Shown: positions 1 through 7,708, numbered from the stretch's first letter. The stretch: DNA of 39,800 bases from an uncultured Oscillospiraceae bacterium (GCA_900540865.1 UQHH01000020.1:1-39800), one strand, 5' to 3'. Notes: a model not told the origin generated them from the sequence alone. Made by a program: numbers and translations.

Positions 1-6
1 ATTCAT
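1..6 (-). CDS. Start of an unidentified minus-strand gene, cut by the window edge
   Basis: Reading the minus strand, an ATG at 6..4 lies 11 bases after a strong AAGGAGG at about positions 24-18. Only two codons (Met-Asn) are inside the window, so no function can be proposed. The strong ribosome-binding site, and the complementary segment upstream that could cover it, are the reasons for calling a gene start here. Confidence 0.35.
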
Positions 7-18
7 TTCTTGAATGTC

Positions 19-74
19 CTCCTTTTGGTTTTTTGTGCAGTTGTCAGGCCGCACTTTTATTCTACCAAAAGGAG
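19..74 (-). promoter_or_regulatory. Hairpin able to sequester the ribosome-binding site of the edge gene
   Basis: Positions 64-74 and 19-29 form a perfect 11-bp inverted repeat (CTCCTTTTGGT / ACCAAAAGGAG on the minus strand) around a 34-base loop. The 3' arm contains most of the Shine-Dalgarno sequence of the gene starting at 6, so pairing would hide it. The loop holds a smaller GTGC/GCAC complement. The pairing is seen directly; a regulatory role is inferred. Confidence 0.4.
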
Positions 75-110
75 TTTTTATTTCCTATTCATCGCTAAAG
101 CTTTTCTGAA

Positions 111-133
111 CCCCCGGCACTGCCGGGGGTTTT
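111..133 (+). terminator. GC-rich hairpin followed by TTTT
   Basis: An 8-bp stem CCCCCGGC/GCCGGGGG with loop ACT is followed on the plus strand by TTTT. No plus-strand gene precedes it within the window, so it may insulate this junction or be a hairpin in the leader of the minus-strand edge gene. Confidence 0.4.
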
Positions 134-140
134 CGGTTAC

Positions 141-175
141 AAAAAAAGAGAAGGGAACCCATGTGGGTTCCCTTC
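141..175 (-). terminator. Rho-independent terminator of the yfhO-like gene
   Basis: On the minus strand, a perfect 12-bp inverted repeat GAAGGGAACCCA/TGGGTTCCCTTC is followed by TCTTTTTTT. It lies about 30 bases past the stop codon of the large minus-strand membrane gene. Confidence 0.8.
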
Positions 176-204
176 CTTTATAAAGCATATTAAGAATAAG
201 CAGT

Positions 205-2874
205 TTATTCAGCCGCCGGCTCGGCAGGTTCCTCCGCGGGAACAGCCTTCCTCTTGCGGTAAAGCTGCGCCGCTACAATCATAGCGATAAAGATAACCAG
301 TGCGGCCACACCCGCGATAACGCCCGGAATAAAGCCGGCGGGCGAATACTTAAAGGTAATTTCGTGGCTGCCTTCGCCAAGATAGACCGCGCACATCGCG
401 TCCGCAATGGGCGTAATTTCCGTTTCCTCGCCGTCAACAAACGCTGTCCAGCCCGGTTCGTACGGGATAGAGGTGTACATCAGGCCGTCGGCCTTTACAT
501 CGATTGTACCCTTGACCTCAGTGGAGGAGAAATCGGTAATTGCAAGCGTCTCGTCGTTCAGCAGGTCGTAGCCCCGGTCGAAAACGTCCTGGTTGAGCAT
601 GCAGACATAAATATCAGCGTTTCCGCCGACGCCCTGTTCCGAGATATTAGAGAAGAAGGAGACGGTATCTCCCTTCTTATAGCTTCCGGCGGAGAAAATG
701 TAGGGGCGTTTGATGTTGAACCAGTGCTCCGAGCCGCCGCTGCTTACCAGCATATTTTCCGCATTGTCGATTTTCGCGTAAGCGTACAGCACGCCGTCCT
801 CCGGCATTTCGTAATTCCATTTGACGGAGCCGGTCTTAGCCGTATCCTTCGGTTTATAGTTATATTGGCCGTATACTCCCTCCGCGTCATAGAATACGTC
901 GTAATTGTTGTGTCCGGCGGTCTTGACCTTTACGCGCGTGAACAGCTCGTCGGTGATACCCGTCGATTTTTCAAACAGCTCCTGCTGCGCGGCAAACGGG
1001 TCGAGCTTGTTCGGCTGGAAGGTGGCAAGCGCGTTGTCCGCCATAAAGCCCAGGGAAAGGTACCGGTTGTTTTTGTAAGAATTCATCCCGTTTACGTCAG
1101 CCGTTTTTGACCAGTTGACGGTATCGGCCAAATACCCGTTCTTGGCAATCAGGTATTTAATATCGACAAACGCGTTGGTAAGGGGAGAGGTTTCGGCGTA
1201 ATAGTACCGGTTGCCGGCGTCCCAGCCGAGCAGGCCGATTCCCTCAAGATAATTCGTTACGTTGACGTTTGCGGTGGAAGCGAACTGTGAAAGTCCCTGG
1301 AACCCGTAAAGCGGCGGGTCGTTGAGGGAATAGAAGGCGGAAAATTCCGTGCGGTAGAACTTTTCATCGTCCTGCGCTTTGATTGCCGAGATGGATTTCT
1401 GTACGGTATCGAACTGGTCGGGATAGCTGGAGCGCGAGGTTACGCGGACGGTATCTACTCCAATATAGGCGTTGATACACATCTCGACCAAAATAACGCC
1501 GCATATGATGCCGGTGACCGTCTTTTTATTGAATACCTTTTTCTGATAGAGGAAGAAAACAAGAAGAATGATTGCCGCGAGCACCGCGCTGCCGGCTACG
1601 GCGGTCGTACCCTGCGGCCCAAACGCGGCGCACGCGATAACGAACACGGCGACCGCCGCCATTGCGGCCAAATCGACCGTACTCATATCCTCGAGCAGCT
1701 GGAACGCGCGGTAGGCCATAATGACCAGGATGAAGGAAATCAGGAAGGAATAGCGGTACGGAATCATATTGGTAGAATGGAACCCGTGCCAGATAAAGTT
1801 CAAAACGTTGACGTTGACGCTAAGAATCAAAAACGCCAGAACCGATATGTTGAAAACCTTTTCGCGCGTTTTAATCTTTCTTGAAAGGAAGAACACAACG
1901 GCAAGCATTACACAGATGATGCCGCAATACACGTTCGGCAGGCCTTCCTTGACGTTTGGCTCGGCAAAGGCCGAGAAGTTCCCGAATATGTCGAAGAACG
2001 AATTTTCAAACCGCCAGGTGGAGGGGAACGCGTTTTCCGCGCTGTAGGTCAGCTGCAGGTTGAGGTAGGCGGGCAGCGTGATAAACGCCGTCAGCATCAG
2101 GCCCAATACGGAGCTTCCCGCAATCAGGCCCAGGCGTTTGAAAAAGGTCTTCCATGGTATTTTCGTACAGATACATACGCCGAAGAAGACGAACGCCGTA
2201 AAAATACAGATAAAAAAGCCCATATAATAGTTGGTCATGACGGCAAGCGCGAGGGAAATGATATAGAGCCGGAACTTCCCTTCCCGCACGAGCGCGACCG
2301 TGCCGAGCACGACGAGCGGGAGCAGCGCGAAGGTGTCGAACCAAATGATGTTCCAGTAATAGCCCATCGTAAAGGCGCACAGCGCATACAGTACGGAGAA
2401 CAGGGGCAGCGTAATATCGTTGCGCTTGAAGGTGGACTTTAAGAAAATCGCGGTAAACAGGCCTGCGCAGCCAATACGTATCATCAAAAACAGGGTAAGC
2501 GCCTCACGCAGGAATTCCGCCGGGATAATCAGCGTAAGCAGGTTAAGCGGGCTTGCAAGATAATAGGCGGACAGCGCGACGAAGTTGGTGCCCATGCCCG
2601 TATCCCAGGAATACAGCAGGGAGGAGCCCTCCTGCAGCTTGTTCTGGAAATCCGACAGGAACGGGTAATATTGCTGCCATAGGTCGGTTACGAGAATTTG
2701 CTCGTTCCCAAACGGATATACGCCGTGCAGGGCATAGGAAATCCCCATAAGTACAAATGGAATGACAAACGACAAAACGAGGTAAAGCTTCGTGTTCGCC
2801 TGCCGCTCGAGCGTTTGAAGCGTACCGGCGGGCGGCGCCGTATTGGGACGGCCTTTCTTTTTCTTTTTACTCAT
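205..2874 (-). CDS. yfhO: YfhO family membrane glycosyltransferase-like protein
   Basis: Protein of 889 residues, most of the N-terminal two thirds being hydrophobic helices (about a dozen membrane segments), followed by a soluble extracytoplasmic part, a last membrane helix near the C-terminus and a short Glu/Pro/Ala tail. Early motifs YPFG and WQQYYPFL are typical of YfhO (GT-C-like fold). In Bacillus subtilis YfhO is thought to transfer a sugar from undecaprenyl phosphate to lipoteichoic acid outside the cell, with CsbB and GtcA; partners of those types are divergently encoded next door. The start is the ATG at 2874 (MSKKKKKGRP), preceded by AGGAAGG. An upstream in-frame ATG at 2973 lies upstream of the likely promoter. 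The acceptor polymer is unknown here. Confidence 0.85.
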   Translation of the reverse strand: MSKKKKKGRPNTAPPAGTLQTLERQANTKLYLVLSFVIPFVLMGISYALHGVYPFGNEQILVTDLWQQYYPFLSDFQNKLQEGSSLLYSWDTGMGTNFVALSAYYLASPLNLLTLIIPAEFLREALTLFLMIRIGCAGLFTAIFLKSTFKRNDITLPLFSVLYALCAFTMGYYWNIIWFDTFALLPLVVLGTVALVREGKFRLYIISLALAVMTNYYMGFFICIFTAFVFFGVCICTKIPWKTFFKRLGLIAGSSVLGLMLTAFITLPAYLNLQLTYSAENAFPSTWRFENSFFDIFGNFSAFAEPNVKEGLPNVYCGIICVMLAVVFFLSRKIKTREKVFNISVLAFLILSVNVNVLNFIWHGFHSTNMIPYRYSFLISFILVIMAYRAFQLLEDMSTVDLAAMAAVAVFVIACAAFGPQGTTAVAGSAVLAAIILLVFFLYQKKVFNKKTVTGIICGVILVEMCINAYIGVDTVRVTSRSSYPDQFDTVQKSISAIKAQDDEKFYRTEFSAFYSLNDPPLYGFQGLSQFASTANVNVTNYLEGIGLLGWDAGNRYYYAETSPLTNAFVDIKYLIAKNGYLADTVNWSKTADVNGMNSYKNNRYLSLGFMADNALATFQPNKLDPFAAQQELFEKSTGITDELFTRVKVKTAGHNNYDVFYDAEGVYGQYNYKPKDTAKTGSVKWNYEMPEDGVLYAYAKIDNAENMLVSSGGSEHWFNIKRPYIFSAGSYKKGDTVSFFSNISEQGVGGNADIYVCMLNQDVFDRGYDLLNDETLAITDFSSTEVKGTIDVKADGLMYTSIPYEPGWTAFVDGEETEITPIADAMCAVYLGEGSHEITFKYSPAGFIPGVIAGVAALVIFIAMIVAAQLYRKRKAVPAEEPAEPAAE

Positions 2875-2923
2875 TTTTCTTGAATCCTTCCTGAAAAATT
2901 TAACGTGTAAACAAATACAATCC

Positions 2924-2952
2924 ATTTTACCATTAAAATGCTTTTTGGTAAA
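2924..2952 (-). promoter_or_regulatory. Candidate SigA promoter of the yfhO-like gene
   Basis: On the minus strand TTTACC (2952..2947), a 17-base spacer, then TAAAAT (2929..2924). The predicted transcript starts about 45 bases before the chosen ATG at 2874, which supports that start. Confidence 0.5.
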
Positions 2953-3063
2953 CCATTCCCAGCAAAAATTCATAAAATTCCTGCTGCAAATCAGTTTATC
3001 ATGAAAAAAACGTAAAATTGCCTGCCGTCTGTTCTATAGATACTGGCAAACAGCCGAATTTCT

Positions 3064-3092
3064 TTGCTTTTTTTGTTGTGTTTTGTTATAAT
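3064..3092 (+). promoter_or_regulatory. Candidate SigA promoter of the glycosyltransferase-flippase operon
   Basis: TTGCTT (3064-3069), a 17-base spacer, then a perfect TATAAT (3087-3092), upstream of the ATG at 3157. Confidence 0.65.
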
Positions 3093-3156
3093 AACCTCGT
3101 ATGCAAACTAACGTGTCGGGGAAACCTCCCGGTAAGGAAGAAAAGAAAGGATTTGG

Positions 3157-4119
3157 ATGACTATGAAGCAGGTTGACATTGTAGTCCCCTGTTATAACGA
3201 GGAGGAGGGGCTTGAGGTTTTTATTGAGGAAACCACCAAGGTTCTCCGTACCATATACGGCTATTCGTTCCGGTTTATCTTGGTTGACGACGGCAGCAAG
3301 GATAAGACGCTCCAAAAAATGAAGGAGCTGGCGCAGCGCCGGGATGATATTAAATATATCTCTTTTTCCAGAAATTTCGGCAAGGAAGCCGCTATGTACG
3401 CGGGACTGAAAAACGCGGGCGGCGAGTATGTTATTGTGATGGACGCCGATTTGCAGCACCCGCCGCAGATGATTCCGCAGATGATACACGGTATAGAGGA
3501 AGGCCATGACTGCTGCGCAGCAAAGCGGATAAGCAGGCAGGGAGAATCTAAAATCCGCAGCTTTTTTTCAAGGACGTTCTATAAGCTCAGCAATAAAATT
3601 ACAGACGTTAAAATGCCGTATGGCGCGGTCGATTTCCGGATGATGTCGCGCCAGATGGTCGACGCCGTCTTAAAGCTGTGTGAAGTACAGCGCTTTTCCA
3701 AGGGGATATTCAGTTGGGTCGGCTTCGACACGAAATGGCTGCCCTATGAAAACATAGAGCGTACTATCGGCACGACAAAGTGGAGCTTTTGGGGCCTGTT
3801 TAAATACGCAATCGACGGCATCACCGCCTTTTCAGTCGCGCCGCTGCGCGTTATTTCCGGCATGGGAATTTTTATTTCCCTGTTTGCGTTTGTTTATATT
3901 ATCATAACGCTGGTCAAGACATTGATTACAGGAATCGATGTGCCGGGCTACGCGACCAACCTCTGCGCGACGCTTTTCCTGGGCGGAATCATAGAATTTT
4001 CTGTAGGTATCCTCGGTGAATATATTGGGCGTATCTATATGGAAAGCAAAAAACGCCCGATTTATCTCACAAAGAGTACGAATATTGAGGATACTACTGA
4101 TAAAGACTTGAAGGATTGA
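3157..4119 (+). CDS. Family 2 glycosyltransferase, CsbB/GtrB-like, membrane anchored
   Basis: Protein of 320 residues with a GT-A domain at the N-terminus: VDIVVPCYNEEEGL, the nucleotide-binding VDDGSKD, and the metal-binding DADLQHPP. Two membrane helices follow near residues 230-290 (SVAPLRVISGMGIFISLFAF and the segment ending in GEYIGRIYME). This is the arrangement of polyprenyl-phosphate sugar transferases such as CsbB, GtrB and DPM1-like enzymes, which load a sugar from a nucleotide donor onto undecaprenyl phosphate at the inner membrane face. The GtrA-type gene follows after 12 bases. The ATG at 3157 has GAAAGG upstream. The sugar cannot be told from sequence. Confidence 0.9.
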   Translation: MTMKQVDIVVPCYNEEEGLEVFIEETTKVLRTIYGYSFRFILVDDGSKDKTLQKMKELAQRRDDIKYISFSRNFGKEAAMYAGLKNAGGEYVIVMDADLQHPPQMIPQMIHGIEEGHDCCAAKRISRQGESKIRSFFSRTFYKLSNKITDVKMPYGAVDFRMMSRQMVDAVLKLCEVQRFSKGIFSWVGFDTKWLPYENIERTIGTTKWSFWGLFKYAIDGITAFSVAPLRVISGMGIFISLFAFVYIIITLVKTLITGIDVPGYATNLCATLFLGGIIEFSVGILGEYIGRIYMESKKRPIYLTKSTNIEDTTDKDLKD

Positions 4120-4131
4120 GAGGAAAAATAA

Positions 4132-4674
4132 ATGGGAGCAGTCAAAAAATTTTTTGACGTAAAGTTTTGGAAGTTTGTGCTGGTCGGCATTGTGAATACG
4201 ATTGTGGGCTACGGCATTATGCTCGGCTACTACAATGTTGCGGCGTCGTTCGGCTGGTTCAACGGCGACATCAATTACTGGATTGGCTCGGCCGCCAATA
4301 TTATTATCGGCAGTATTTTAAGCTACTTTCTGAATAAGCATTTTACGTTCCAGAACAAGGACAGCAACAAAAAAACGGCAGTCCGTTTTATTATCAACAT
4401 AGCAATCTGCTACCTGCTGGCCTATGGCATCGCAAAACCGCTGATTACATGGATTACCGTGAACTGGCTCGGCGGGTTCTCGGCGGCAGTTGCGGGCTGG
4501 CTTTCCGGAATGAGCTTTTTCGCGGGGAAAACCATGCCGGAGCTTATAACGCTCGTTTCCGATAACATTTCCATGCTTGCGGGTTCCGTGTTCTTTGTTA
4601 TGTTTAACTATGTTGGGCAGCGGTTCTTTGCATTTAAAGAGGAACCGAAGGAACAGGCGGCAGAGGAAAAATAA
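4132..4674 (+). CDS. GtrA/GtcA family polyprenyl-phosphate-sugar flippase
   Basis: Protein of 180 residues with four predicted membrane helices; the opening FWKFVLVGIVNTIVGYGIML and the NKHFTFQNK motif between helices 2 and 3 are characteristic of the GtrA family (PF04138). Members such as GtcA are thought to move undecaprenyl-phosphate-linked sugars across the membrane. It is longer than the usual 130-150 residues because of an insertion between the third and fourth helices (around TVNWLGGFSAAVAGWLSG). Twelve bases separate it from the glycosyltransferase. A terminator follows directly, so the operon has two genes. Confidence 0.88.
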   Translation: MGAVKKFFDVKFWKFVLVGIVNTIVGYGIMLGYYNVAASFGWFNGDINYWIGSAANIIIGSILSYFLNKHFTFQNKDSNKKTAVRFIINIAICYLLAYGIAKPLITWITVNWLGGFSAAVAGWLSGMSFFAGKTMPELITLVSDNISMLAGSVFFVMFNYVGQRFFAFKEEPKEQAAEEK

Positions 4675-4687
4675 AGCGTAAAGAAAA

Positions 4688-4722
4688 GGCCCGCGCCTGG
4701 TCACGGCGCGGGCCTTTATTCT
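4688..4722 (+). terminator. Terminator after the glycosyltransferase-flippase operon
   Basis: Perfect 10-bp stem GGCCCGCGCC/GGCGCGGGCC with a 7-base loop, followed by TTTATTCT. Confidence 0.85.
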
Positions 4723-4770
4723 CTAGAGATATTTTAAGCGGATACGACCGCGGCGAAAGAGGGAAATGAA

Positions 4771-5259
4771 ATGGATATAACAATCAGGCGGTACAGGCAA
4801 GAGGACCTTCCCGCTATGATGGAAATATGGAACGCGGTGGTGAGGGAAGGCGATGCGTTCCCGCAGCTGGAACCGCTGGGCTCACAGGAGGAGGCGGAGG
4901 CCTTTTTTGCGGGCCAGAGCTTTACAGGCGTTGCGGCTGACGGGGAAACGGTCCTGGGTCTTTATATCCTGCACCCGAACAATATCGGCCGGTGCGGGCA
5001 TCTATGCAATGCAAGCTTTGCGGTCGGCGCGCAGGCGAGGGGGAAGCGCATAGGGGAACACATGGTCAAGCACTGCATGGAGCAAGGCAGAGAGCTTGGA
5101 TTCCGCGTACTGCAGTTCAACGCGGTCGTCAGGACAAACGCCTCCGCCATCCATCTGTATGAAAAGCTGGGGTTTGTAAGGCTGGGCTTTGTCCCGGGTG
5201 GATTTTTGATGAAGGACGGCAGCTTTGAGGACATTGTACTTTTTTATCATACGCTGTAA
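4771..5259 (+). CDS. GNAT family N-acetyltransferase
   Basis: Protein of 162 residues spanning one GNAT domain (PF00583). It starts ITIRRYRQEDLPAMMEIWN; the acetyl-CoA binding region appears as VGAQARGKRIGEHMVKHC (an R/Q-x-x-G-x-G/A-like loop), and NASAIHLYEKLGFVRLG is the usual C-terminal motif. It probably transfers an acetyl group from acetyl-CoA to a small molecule or protein amine, but the substrate cannot be inferred. The ATG at 4771 has GAGGG upstream. The membrane 4Fe-4S gene begins 33 bases downstream on the same strand, so the two may be cotranscribed. Confidence 0.85.
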   Translation: MDITIRRYRQEDLPAMMEIWNAVVREGDAFPQLEPLGSQEEAEAFFAGQSFTGVAADGETVLGLYILHPNNIGRCGHLCNASFAVGAQARGKRIGEHMVKHCMEQGRELGFRVLQFNAVVRTNASAIHLYEKLGFVRLGFVPGGFLMKDGSFEDIVLFYHTL

Positions 5260-5292
5260 GCCGGCTGAGGCTGCGGGAAGGAGGAAGATGCA

Positions 5293-6120
5293 GTGAAAAA
5301 GGATTACCGGCTGCCGCTCGGATTATGGCTGCTTTTTGAGGCGGTCGCGGTTACGCTTTGGCTTACGCTCGACAACATATTCTATCTGTTTAACTTTTCG
5401 TACATTGGGACCTGCCTCGCTGTGGGAATATTGCTTTACAGCAAAAAATGGAAGTATGCGCGCAGCGCCGTGCAGCTTGCTGTGGGGCTGTATATGCTTG
5501 TATACCTTGGGTTAATATCGAACGAAAACATGCAGATAGAAGGCTTTTGGTACTATCTGTTTGCCGGTGTTTTTGAGGCGGCCGTCATCCACTATGCCGT
5601 CGCCAAAATATTCGGCCCGCTGCTGTTTGGCCGGGGCTGGTGCGGTTATGCGTGCTGGACGGCAATGGTACTCGATTTGCTGCCATTTAAACAGCCAAAA
5701 GCGCCCAGGAAAAGGCTTGGATTTCTTCGTTACCTGGTGTTTGCGCTTTCCCTTATTTTCGTTGGGGCGCTCTATATTTTGCAGGTTCCAAACCTGGGAG
5801 CGGTTATGCTCTGGAGCTTTATTATCGGAAACCTGCTTTATTATGGTGTAGGCATAGCGCTTGCCTTTGCGTTTCGGGACAACCGGGCGTTTTGTAAATA
5901 CATATGCCCTGTTACGGTGTTTTTAAAGCCGGCGAGCTATTTTTCCCTGCTGCGAATTAAAAACGACCGGACAAAATGTATTTCTTGCGGAAAATGTGAA
6001 AAAATATGCCCGATGGATGTAAAAATGACGGATAATAAAAGAAACCGCCCCAACGGGACGGAATGTATTTTATGCCTGCGTTGTATTGAGGAATGCCCGA
6101 ACAAGGCGCTGCATCTTTAA
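5293..6120 (+). CDS. Membrane 4Fe-4S ferredoxin-type protein (NapH/COG0348-like)
   Basis: Protein of 275 residues with about five or six membrane helices in the first 200 residues, then a cytoplasmic ferredoxin-like end. Cysteine motifs: GRGWCGYACW (the paired-Cys loop of NapH/NosR-type proteins), CKYICPV, and two 4Fe-4S signatures, CISCGKCEKICP and CILCLRCIEECP. Such proteins pass electrons between the membrane and soluble partners; the partner is unknown and no reductase subunit is adjacent. The start is GTG at 5293, eight bases after AAGGAGG; the ATG at 5288 is out of frame and stops at once. Confidence 0.82.
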   Translation: MKKDYRLPLGLWLLFEAVAVTLWLTLDNIFYLFNFSYIGTCLAVGILLYSKKWKYARSAVQLAVGLYMLVYLGLISNENMQIEGFWYYLFAGVFEAAVIHYAVAKIFGPLLFGRGWCGYACWTAMVLDLLPFKQPKAPRKRLGFLRYLVFALSLIFVGALYILQVPNLGAVMLWSFIIGNLLYYGVGIALAFAFRDNRAFCKYICPVTVFLKPASYFSLLRIKNDRTKCISCGKCEKICPMDVKMTDNKRNRPNGTECILCLRCIEECPNKALHL

Positions 6121-6231
6121 AATTAGGGATGTCCCTTCGCCCCGCAAGCCCGAGGGATGCCATCAAGGTAAATACGGATTAAAGCAAGACGCCGCGCGCT
6201 TTGGAAAGGGCGGTATTTTGATAAAATTCAA

Positions 6232-6268
6232 TAAAAAAAGCGGGACAGCGCAATTTCGCGCCGTCCCG
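6232..6268 (-). terminator. Terminator of the 49-aa membrane protein gene
   Basis: On the minus strand, a stem of CGGGAC/GTCCCG plus GCGC/GCGC is followed by CTTTTTTTA. It is 20 bases past the stop codon at 6289. On the plus strand the same hairpin could end the 4Fe-4S gene transcript, though its tail is poorer in T. Confidence 0.75.
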
Positions 6269-6288
6269 TCTTATTGTATCCGTTTGTT

Positions 6289-6438
6289 TTACTGAATTGA
6301 GCAGTCGAGATACCGCTCCAGCTCCTCGTCGTCTTTTCTCTTCTTTTCTTTCATGATAATGAAAGCGGTCACTGCGGCCGTAATGGCGGCAACGGAGGCA
6401 ATGATAGCAATCAGCATACCGAATTTATGTTTTTTCAT
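6289..6438 (-). CDS. 49-residue single-pass membrane microprotein
   Basis: A short gene with ATG at 6438 and TAA at 6289. The product begins MKKHKFGMLIAIIASVAAIT, has one hydrophobic helix at about residues 6-28, then a charged segment (KEKKRKDDEELERYL) and a short end containing a single Cys. It has its own strong promoter (6483-6511) and its own terminator (6232-6268), and GGGGG lies about 10 bases before the ATG. I do not recognise a family with certainty. The layout suggests a small inner-membrane protein with a cytoplasmic tail. Confidence 0.7.
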   Translation of the reverse strand: MKKHKFGMLIAIIASVAAITAAVTAFIIMKEKKRKDDEELERYLDCSIQ

Positions 6439-6482
6439 AGCGAAAATACCCCCAAATATATTAATACGGTGTCTCTGGTATT

Positions 6483-6511
6483 ATAATACCCAGTTTTATG
6501 AAAAAAGTCAA
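6483..6511 (-). promoter_or_regulatory. Strong SigA promoter with a palindrome over the -10 box
   Basis: On the minus strand TTGACT (6511..6506), a 17-base spacer, then TATTAT (6488..6483). The -10 box sits inside a perfect 14-bp palindrome GGTATTATAATACC at 6477-6490, which may be an operator. Confidence 0.7.
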
Positions 6512-6560
6512 TCTTTCCGCCTGGGAAAAAATAAAATTCAAGCTTTGTTCAAAACTTCGC

Positions 6561-6597
6561 AAAAAACAAAAAAAGCAGGGCATACTGCTCTGCTTTT
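6561..6597 (-). terminator. Terminator of rpsT
   Basis: On the minus strand an AAAAGCAG/CTGCTTTT stem (one internal mismatch, then GC/GC) is followed by a long T-rich run. It begins about 20 bases past the rpsT stop. Confidence 0.75.
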
Positions 6598-6614
6598 ACG
6601 GCGAAATCAATCTT

Positions 6615-6875
6615 TTAAGCGGTTGCGTTGAGCTTGCGGGCAAGTGCGGACTTCCTTCTTGCAGCGGTATTCTTGTGCATAATTCCCTTTGCGGCCGCCT
6701 GGTCGATCTTCTTCATTGCAAGACGTACTGCCTCCGCCTTATCGGCTGAGTTCGTGTCAACAGCAAGATTCGCTTTTTTCACCGTCGTTCTCAAAGCAGA
6801 CTTATAAGCTTTGTTTTTCGCGGTTTTTACTGCGGTAACCTTGACACGCTTCTTTGCTGATTTGATGTTTGGCAT
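6615..6875 (-). CDS. rpsT: 30S ribosomal protein S20
   Basis: Protein of 86 residues, very rich in Lys, Ala and Arg, opening MPNIKSAKKRVKVTAVKT and containing the S20 features NKAYKSALRT and MHKNTAARRKSALARKLN. S20 binds 16S rRNA in the small subunit and is a single bundle of three helices; the length is normal. The ATG at 6875 has a strong AGAAGGAGG upstream. It is monocistronic, with its own promoter and terminator. Confidence 0.97.
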   Translation of the reverse strand: MPNIKSAKKRVKVTAVKTAKNKAYKSALRTTVKKANLAVDTNSADKAEAVRLAMKKIDQAAAKGIMHKNTAARRKSALARKLNATA

Positions 6876-6912
6876 TGTCCCACCTCCTTCTGCTCATACT
6901 CGTGTACAAGAC

Positions 6913-6941
6913 ATACTATCATCTTTTTTTCAAAAAAGCAA
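6913..6941 (-). promoter_or_regulatory. Candidate SigA promoter of rpsT
   Basis: On the minus strand TTGCTT (6941..6936), a 17-base spacer, then TAGTAT (6918..6913). The -35 region overlaps an A/T-rich inverted repeat (AAAAAAGC 6932-6939, GCTTTTTT 6953-6960). Confidence 0.55.
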
Positions 6942-6960
6942 GTATTTTTCCGGCTTTTTT
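6932..6960 (-). terminator. Weak hairpin, possible end of the ytaF transcript
   Basis: AAAAAAGC/GCTTTTTT is an 8-bp stem with a 13-base loop. The U-rich part is the 3' arm itself and is followed by G and then A residues, so this is not a canonical terminator. It lies between the YtaF-like gene and rpsT. Confidence 0.3.
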
Positions 6961-7038
6961 CAAAAAAAATTTATAAACACAAGATGTAGTAGCCCCAAAA
7001 AAGCCGCATACTATCAAATAAATTTTTCTGGTTTTATT

Positions 7039-7587
7039 TTAAAGAAAAACGCGCATGCATGCAATAGAAATCAACAGTACCCCGGAAAAAACATTGAACG
7101 CCCTGGGCGGGATTTTTTTGAGCATCGTTATTTTTTTCCCCAGTCCGATTCCCCCGCACAAAAATAAAAGCTGGACCGCACCGACGAGCAGCGGCGTCAG
7201 ATAAGAGCCGGTTCCCGTTACGGCGTACCCCACGCCGGCGCCGAAGGAATCGATGGAAAGCGCGATTCCCAGGTACAGCGCCTCTCCCGTTTCGATTTTC
7301 CTGGAGCTGTCGGCGTCAAAGCTTTCCGGCTTTTTAAACAGCCCCGTACAAACGATATACACGCCGATACCAACGAGCATCAGCGCCCCGAGCGCCTTCG
7401 CGGCCTCGCCGGGTATGAACATAAGCAGGATATGCCCGAAAAAAAGGGCTGCCGCGGTAAAAACAACCGATACCAGGCAGATGACGATTTTCGCGCCCAT
7501 CGACGTTTTTATCCCCCGCAGGCCATATGATACGCCGATTCCGAGCGCGTCCATACTCAGGGAAACGGCAAGCAGCAGTGCAGACAA
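7039..7587 (-). CDS. ytaF: YtaF-like (MntP superfamily) membrane protein
   Basis: Protein of 182 residues with six predicted membrane helices in two related halves: LAVSLSMDALGIGVSYGLRG near the N-terminus and LGIALSIDSFGAGVGYAV in the second half. The repeated S-x-D motif marks the MntP/YtaF family (DUF204). In Bacillus YtaF is a sporulation membrane protein, while MntP exports manganese. The linker between halves (FKKPESFDADSSRKIETGE) resembles YtaF, so I favour that, but a transport role is possible. The start is TTG at 7587: an in-frame TGA lies immediately upstream, and AGGGGG is 7 bases before it. Confidence 0.75.
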   Translation of the reverse strand: MSALLLAVSLSMDALGIGVSYGLRGIKTSMGAKIVICLVSVVFTAAALFFGHILLMFIPGEAAKALGALMLVGIGVYIVCTGLFKKPESFDADSSRKIETGEALYLGIALSIDSFGAGVGYAVTGTGSYLTPLLVGAVQLLFLCGGIGLGKKITMLKKIPPRAFNVFSGVLLISIACMRVFL

Positions 7588-7659
7588 TCAAACACCCCCT
7601 TACATTCAAAGTATGAAGGGCGCGCGAATGTGTGACTTTAAGGACTTGCCTGTTTATAT

Positions 7660-7701
7660 ATAAATAAGAAAACGCCGCGCAGGACAAAAACCCTGCGCGG
7701 C
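7660..7701 (-). terminator. Third of three consecutive minus-strand hairpins
   Basis: Perfect 10-bp stem GCCGCGCAGG/CCTGCGCGGC with a loop of about 8 bases, followed on the minus strand by GTTTTCTTATTT. It lies about 75 bases before the YtaF-like start and may be a terminator or part of its leader. Confidence 0.55.
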
Positions 7702-7708
7702 TGTCTCT

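Noticed and set aside
364..1110. Long plus-strand frame opposite the first yfhO-like gene
   Set aside because: It is a mirror frame of a well-supported membrane protein and has no ribosome-binding site or recognisable domain.
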